Shown here one piece after another: positions 4,674-7,874 of a DNA stretch of 7,874 nt. The DNA comes from an uncultured Eubacteriales bacterium. Its GTDB lineage: Bacteria > Bacillota > Clostridia > Oscillospirales > UBA644. Within the stretch, counting starts at the first letter, position 1; each line of letters opens with the position of its first letter. Location: the NCBI GenBank assembly GCA_934481505.1, contig CAKSPP010000057.1:1-7874 (forward strand), written 5' to 3'. Position numbers and translations under genes: made by a program. The notes under the pieces are model-generated. The model was not told the origin of the DNA and did not search any database. It saw only the letters and a program-made list of their open reading frames with translations.

Positions 4674-5579
4674 ATGTATAAAAACGAATATATAACGCTT
4701 CCGGAGGGCAAGATATGCTTTTACGCCTGGGAAGCGGAAAATCCTTTCTGCGTTTTGCAGCTCTGCCACGGAATGAGCGAACATCTCGGCAGATACGACG
4801 AATTCGCGTCGGCTCTTGCCGCGGCTGGAATAACCGTCTGCGGAACCGACCACCCCGGACACGGAAAAAGCGACGGCACACGCGGACATTTTTCCGATAA
4901 AAACGGCTGGGATTACCTCATTTCGGCAAACCTTGCCTGTGCAAAGAAAATAAGGGAAGATTACCCCGATCTGCCGAAAGCTTTGATGGGTCATTCGATG
5001 GGTTCGTTTATCGCAAGATATATCGCGGCGTATTTCCCCGAAACGGCGTCGGCATATATCTTTATGGGTACGGCAGGCAGAAACCCCGTGCTGTTTGCGG
5101 GCAAAACCCTTGCCGCGGTAAGAAGCGTTTTCGGTCATCGCCGCCGCCCCGACAACGTGATAAACAACCTCTGTTTCGGAGCGTATGCAAAGGGCGTTAA
5201 AAATTCGAGAACTTCTTTTGACTGGCTTTCCGCCGACGAAAAGGAAGTCGATAAATATATCGAAGACGAAAACTGCGGTTTTCCGTTTACCGCCGCCGGC
5301 TTTGCCGCTCTTTTCCACGGTCTCGGCAAGGTTTCGGGCAAAAAATGGGCGAAAAAATTAGATAAAAACAAACCGTATCTTCTGCTTGTGGGAACCGACG
5401 ACCCTGTCGGAAACTACGCAAAAGGCGTTGTCGAAGTTTACGACAATATGTGTTTTGCGGGCGTTAAAGACGTCGATATAAAGCTTTACGAGGGCGGCAG
5501 ACACGAAACCTTAAACGACAGCATGAGAAAAGAAGTCACCGCCGACGTTATCGAATTTCTCGGTAAAAAAATGAGGTAA
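4674..5579 (+). CDS. Monoacylglycerol lipase-like alpha/beta hydrolase (serine aminopeptidase S33 / lysophospholipase type)
   Basis: This 301-residue protein is an alpha/beta hydrolase of the monoglyceride lipase / lysophospholipase group. The oxyanion-hole segment CHGMSEHLGRYDEFA (31-45) and the GTDHPGHGKSDGTRGHF block (57-73) are hallmark motifs of that group. The nucleophile elbow is GHSMG with Ser108. The acid is Asp243 in GTDDPVGNY, and the catalytic histidine is His277 in YEGGRHE. There is no signal peptide, so it should act in the cytoplasm or at the inner membrane face. The start at 4674 has AAGG at 4661-4664 and follows a strong promoter. Glycerol kinase follows after 3 bases, which favours glycerol release from monoacylglycerols or similar esters as the reaction. 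That substrate is inferred from family and context; a general esterase or lysophospholipase remains possible. Confidence 0.87.
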   Translation: MYKNEYITLPEGKICFYAWEAENPFCVLQLCHGMSEHLGRYDEFASALAAAGITVCGTDHPGHGKSDGTRGHFSDKNGWDYLISANLACAKKIREDYPDLPKALMGHSMGSFIARYIAAYFPETASAYIFMGTAGRNPVLFAGKTLAAVRSVFGHRRRPDNVINNLCFGAYAKGVKNSRTSFDWLSADEKEVDKYIEDENCGFPFTAAGFAALFHGLGKVSGKKWAKKLDKNKPYLLLVGTDDPVGNYAKGVVEVYDNMCFAGVKDVDIKLYEGGRHETLNDSMRKEVTADVIEFLGKKMR

Positions 5580-5582
5580 AAT

Positions 5583-7070
5583 ATGAAAAAATATGTGATT
5601 GCCCTCGACCAGGGAACGACTTCGTCGCGTGCCGTCGTCTTTGATGCGGATATGGAAATCGTCGGAAAAGCTCAGAGGGAATTCAGACAGATATATCCGA
5701 AAGCGGGCTATGTCGAACACGACCCCGAAGAAATTTATTTTACCCAGAAAAGCGTTCTCGAAGAAGTCGTTATGAAAACGGGAATTTCCGCCGATAAAAT
5801 CGCCGCGATAGGAATCACAAATCAGCGTGAGACGACGGTCGTCTGGGATAAAAACACAGGAAAACCCGTTTATAATGCAATAGTCTGGCAATGCCGACGG
5901 ACAAGCGACCTCTGCGACGAGATAAAGAAGTCGGAAATGAATTCTTACATAAGGGAAAACACCGGGCTTGTCACCGACGCTTATTTTTCTGCGACAAAAA
6001 TAAAATGGATTCTCGATAACGTCCCCGACGCAAGACGGCGTGCCGAGGCGGGCGAACTGTTGTTCGGAACGGTCGACTGCTGGCTTTTGTGGCGTTTTTC
6101 GAAAAGAAAAGTCCATGCGACCGACGAAACGAACGCTTCCCGCACGATGCTTTACAATATAAAAACGCACGAATGGGACGAAAAATTGCTTTCCTATTTT
6201 GATATCCCGAAATCAATGCTTCCCGAAGTAAGACAGTCGGGTGATTTTTTCGGAGAAGCCCTTGTCGACGGGAAAACAGTCCCGATAACGGGAATTGCGG
6301 GAGATCAGCAGTCGTCGCTTTTCGGTCAGAGCTGTTTTGAAGAGGGAGATGTCAAAAACACCTACGGAACGGGCTGCTTCCTTTTAATGAATATCGGCGA
6401 AAAATTCAGAATTCCGAAAAACGGGCTTATAACGACCGTTGCGGCGGAAATGAAAGGAAAACATTCCTACGCCGTCGAGGGCAGCGTCTTTACGGGCGGT
6501 GCGGTCGTTCAATGGCTTCGCGATGAAATGCAGCTTATTCTGAACGCCTCCGACAGCGAGGATGCGGCTTTGTCGGTAAAAGATACGGGCGGCGTTTTTC
6601 TCGTTCCCGCTTTTACAGGTCTCGGAGCTCCTTATTGGGATATGTATTCCCGCGGAACGGTCGTCGGAATTACACGCGGCACGAATAAAAACCATATCGT
6701 AAGGGCGGCTCTCGAAGCGATAGCCTATCAGTCGCAGGACGTTCTTTCCTGCTTTTCCGCAGAAACGGGAAAACGCACGGGAAAACTCAAAGTCGACGGC
6801 GGGGCTGCGGCAAACGGATTTTTGATGCAGTTTCAGGCGGATATTTCGGGGGTCGATATAATTCGCCCGAAGATAATCGAAACGACGGCTCTCGGAGCGG
6901 CGACCCTCGCGGGGCTCACCGTCGGTTTTTACCCCGATAAATCGGAGATTGCCGAAATGCAGAAAACCGACCGCGTTTTCAAACCGCAGATGTCCGCAAA
7001 AGAGGCTTCCGAAAAGCTCGAAATGTGGCACAGAGCGGTTGAGCGAGCCTCCGGCTGGCTATCGGAATAA
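5583..7070 (+). CDS. glpK: Glycerol kinase
   Basis: This 495-residue FGGY-family kinase matches GlpK in length and motifs. It phosphorylates glycerol with ATP to sn-glycerol 3-phosphate in the cytoplasm. Visible features are the N-terminal phosphate loop [15 protein letters not shown] (7-21) and the glycerol contacts NQRET (80-84), W102 and Y134 (TDAYFSATK). The catalytic Asp241 lies in [13 protein letters not shown]. The ATP-binding segments are TYGTGCF, the [14 protein letters not shown] block and [17 protein letters not shown]. The family ending [17 protein letters not shown] is intact. The start has GAGG at 5573-5576 within the last codons of the hydrolase gene, 6 bases before ATG, so the genes are translationally coupled. 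Many Firmicutes GlpK are activated by HPr phosphorylation of a histidine shortly before the catalytic AGDQ motif. Here residues 215-240 (for example [15 protein letters not shown]) contain no histidine, so that control is probably missing. No glpF or glpD is adjacent. Confidence 0.96.
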   Translation: MKKYVIALDQGTTSSRAVVFDADMEIVGKAQREFRQIYPKAGYVEHDPEEIYFTQKSVLEEVVMKTGISADKIAAIGITNQRETTVVWDKNTGKPVYNAIVWQCRRTSDLCDEIKKSEMNSYIRENTGLVTDAYFSATKIKWILDNVPDARRRAEAGELLFGTVDCWLLWRFSKRKVHATDETNASRTMLYNIKTHEWDEKLLSYFDIPKSMLPEVRQSGDFFGEALVDGKTVPITGIAGDQQSSLFGQSCFEEGDVKNTYGTGCFLLMNIGEKFRIPKNGLITTVAAEMKGKHSYAVEGSVFTGGAVVQWLRDEMQLILNASDSEDAALSVKDTGGVFLVPAFTGLGAPYWDMYSRGTVVGITRGTNKNHIVRAALEAIAYQSQDVLSCFSAETGKRTGKLKVDGGAAANGFLMQFQADISGVDIIRPKIIETTALGAATLAGLTVGFYPDKSEIAEMQKTDRVFKPQMSAKEASEKLEMWHRAVERASGWLSE

Positions 7071-7075
7071 AATTT

Positions 7076-7103
7076 TGCCCGTGGAAACACGGGCATTGTT
7101 ATT
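7076..7103 (+). terminator. Rho-independent terminator after glpK
   Basis: TGCCCGTG (7076-7083) pairs perfectly with CACGGGCA (7088-7095) around a GAAA tetraloop and is followed by TTGTTATTAT. It begins 6 bases after the glpK stop. The T tract is interrupted, so termination may be incomplete and some read-through to the regulator gene is possible. Confidence 0.75.
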
Positions 7104-7151
7104 ATAACTAAAATTTATATTAAAAAAATTTTCAGATACGCCGAAAAACTA

Positions 7152-7180
7152 TTGCAATCGGCAGGAAAATAATGTATAAT
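7152..7180 (+). promoter_or_regulatory. Promoter of the TetR-family gene
   Basis: TTGCAA (7152-7157), a 17-base spacer and TATAAT (7175-7180) form a good vegetative promoter. The start of transcription should fall at about 7187, leaving a leader of about 32 bases. Two overlapping palindromes cover the start region (7180-7200), which suggests repression. Confidence 0.8.
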
Positions 7181-7200
7181 GTGAATGTAATCACAATTAC
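7180..7200 (+). promoter_or_regulatory. Overlapping palindromic operator candidates at the TetR-gene promoter
   Basis: Two dyads overlap here. TGTGA-N6-TCACA occupies 7180-7195, starting on the last base of the -10 box; it has the same form as the CRP consensus core. GTAAT-CACA-ATTAC occupies 7187-7200 and can be extended with one mismatch through AA/TT on the flanks. Both cover the predicted transcription start, a position that would block RNA polymerase. TetR-type repressors commonly bind such dyads in their own promoters, so autoregulation is the likeliest reading, but this is inference. Confidence 0.55.
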
Positions 7201-7218
7201 GTTTCGGAAAGAGGAAAA

Positions 7219-7874
7219 ATGGCAAAGAGAGGAATTCAGCCGAGCGGCATTCAGACAAGAAAGAAAATGCTTCATGCCGCCGTGATATCTTTTCTCGAAA
7301 AAGGATATCAGAACACAACAATAGCGGAAATATCAAAAGCCGCGGGAATGGCGACAAGTGCGTTTTTCCGTGCGTATTCCGATAAAGAAGCGGTGCTTCT
7401 GGAACTTGTTAAAATCATGTTCGGAAGTCAGTTTTCGCTTGCCGAAAAGCTGATAGATACCGACGACCCTGTAATGCTTTACGCGGCGGAAACTTCGCTT
7501 CAAGTGAGTATCGCCGAAACGAGCGAGGCTCTGCGTGATTTATATGTTACGGCATATTCGCTTCCGTCGACATCGGAATTTATCTATCGCAGCACTGCCT
7601 TAAAACTCGAAAAAATATTCTCGGGATATCTGCCCGACGCGGCGTCAAAAGACTTTTACGAACTCGATATCGCGACTTCGGGGATTGTCCGCGGCTATAT
7701 GCAGCGAAAAAGCGATTTTTATTTTACCGTCGAAGACAAAATTTCAAGGCTGCTTCATTGCTGTCTTAAAATTTATAACGTCCCCGAAGAAAAAATCGCG
7801 GAGGCGGTAAATCTTGTTAAAAATCTTGACCTTGAAAACATCGCGAAAGAAATAGTCGCGGAAACGGTCAGGGC
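7219..7874 (+). CDS. TetR/AcrR-family transcriptional regulator, truncated by window end
   Basis: ATG 7219 opens a frame that stays open to the end of the window (218 codons visible), so the gene continues beyond it. AAAGAGG lies just upstream (7208-7214), 4 bases from the ATG. The N-terminal DNA-binding domain is clear: QTRKKMLHAAVISFLEKGY (12-30) is helix 1, followed by the helix-turn-helix TTIAEISKAAGMATSAFFRAY (33-53) and the SDKEAVLLELV helix (54-64), the standard TetR pattern. The rest is a helical ligand-binding and dimerisation region without a recognisable signature, as is usual. Such proteins repress promoters until a small ligand binds. It has its own promoter with palindromes at the start site and lies 149 bases after glpK on the same strand. 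It could control itself, genes further downstream or the lipase-glpK operon. The ligand is unknown. Confidence 0.88.
   Translation, partial: MAKRGIQPSGIQTRKKMLHAAVISFLEKGYQNTTIAEISKAAGMATSAFFRAYSDKEAVLLELVKIMFGSQFSLAEKLIDTDDPVMLYAAETSLQVSIAETSEALRDLYVTAYSLPSTSEFIYRSTALKLEKIFSGYLPDAASKDFYELDIATSGIVRGYMQRKSDFYFTVEDKISRLLHCCLKIYNVPEEKIAEAVNLVKNLDLENIAKEIVAETVR

Noticed and set aside
6384..7031. Minus-strand 215-codon frame inside glpK
   Set aside because: It is an antisense shadow of a fully conserved glycerol kinase.

Overview
The window looks like a chromosomal segment from a low- to moderate-GC Gram-positive bacterium, most likely a gut-type member of the Clostridia. The evidence is strong AGGAGG-type ribosome binding sites, textbook TTGACA-N17-TATAAT promoters, short leaders, compact intergenic gaps and clostridial-looking protein families. 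The taxonomic placement is inferred from style and family content, not from a marker gene.

Layout. (1) Positions 1-2045, plus strand: the 3' end of a zinc/manganese-type ABC transporter substrate-binding protein; a 410-residue protein of unknown function with two C-terminal membrane helices; and, 4 bases later, an isochorismatase-like cysteine hydrolase. A strong bidirectional hairpin terminator (2048-2084) ends this run. (2) Positions 2083-3606, minus strand: two tandem LacA/Maa-type left-handed beta-helix O-acetyltransferases driven by a perfect consensus promoter. Upstream of them is a 50-codon gene for a tail-anchored mini-membrane protein, with its own ribosome binding site and terminator. 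(3) Positions 3607-3855: a noncoding stretch with a large nested inverted-repeat structure (an outer 13-bp stem enclosing a palindrome, a 21-bp hairpin and a small hairpin). It lies just after rsmG (16S rRNA m7G527 methyltransferase, minus strand, 3856-4557). (4) Positions 4558-7070, plus strand: divergent promoters with -35 boxes only 4 bp apart drive rsmG one way and a monoacylglycerol-lipase-like hydrolase plus glycerol kinase the other way. (5) Positions 7071-7874: a terminator, then a TetR-family regulator, cut by the window end, with a consensus promoter overlapped by two palindromes.

How the genes fit together. The clearest pathway is the hydrolase-glpK operon: a lipase that would free glycerol from monoacylglycerols, followed by the kinase that traps it as glycerol 3-phosphate. 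The downstream TetR-type gene may control itself and possibly this operon (inference). The rest is ordinary metabolic and RNA-modification content. I see no transposase, integrase, CRISPR array, tRNA or rRNA. The most unusual items are the nested inverted-repeat element, the unannotated 50-aa membrane protein, the unknown 410-aa membrane protein paired with a cysteine hydrolase, and the double palindrome at the TetR promoter. None by itself proves a new system.
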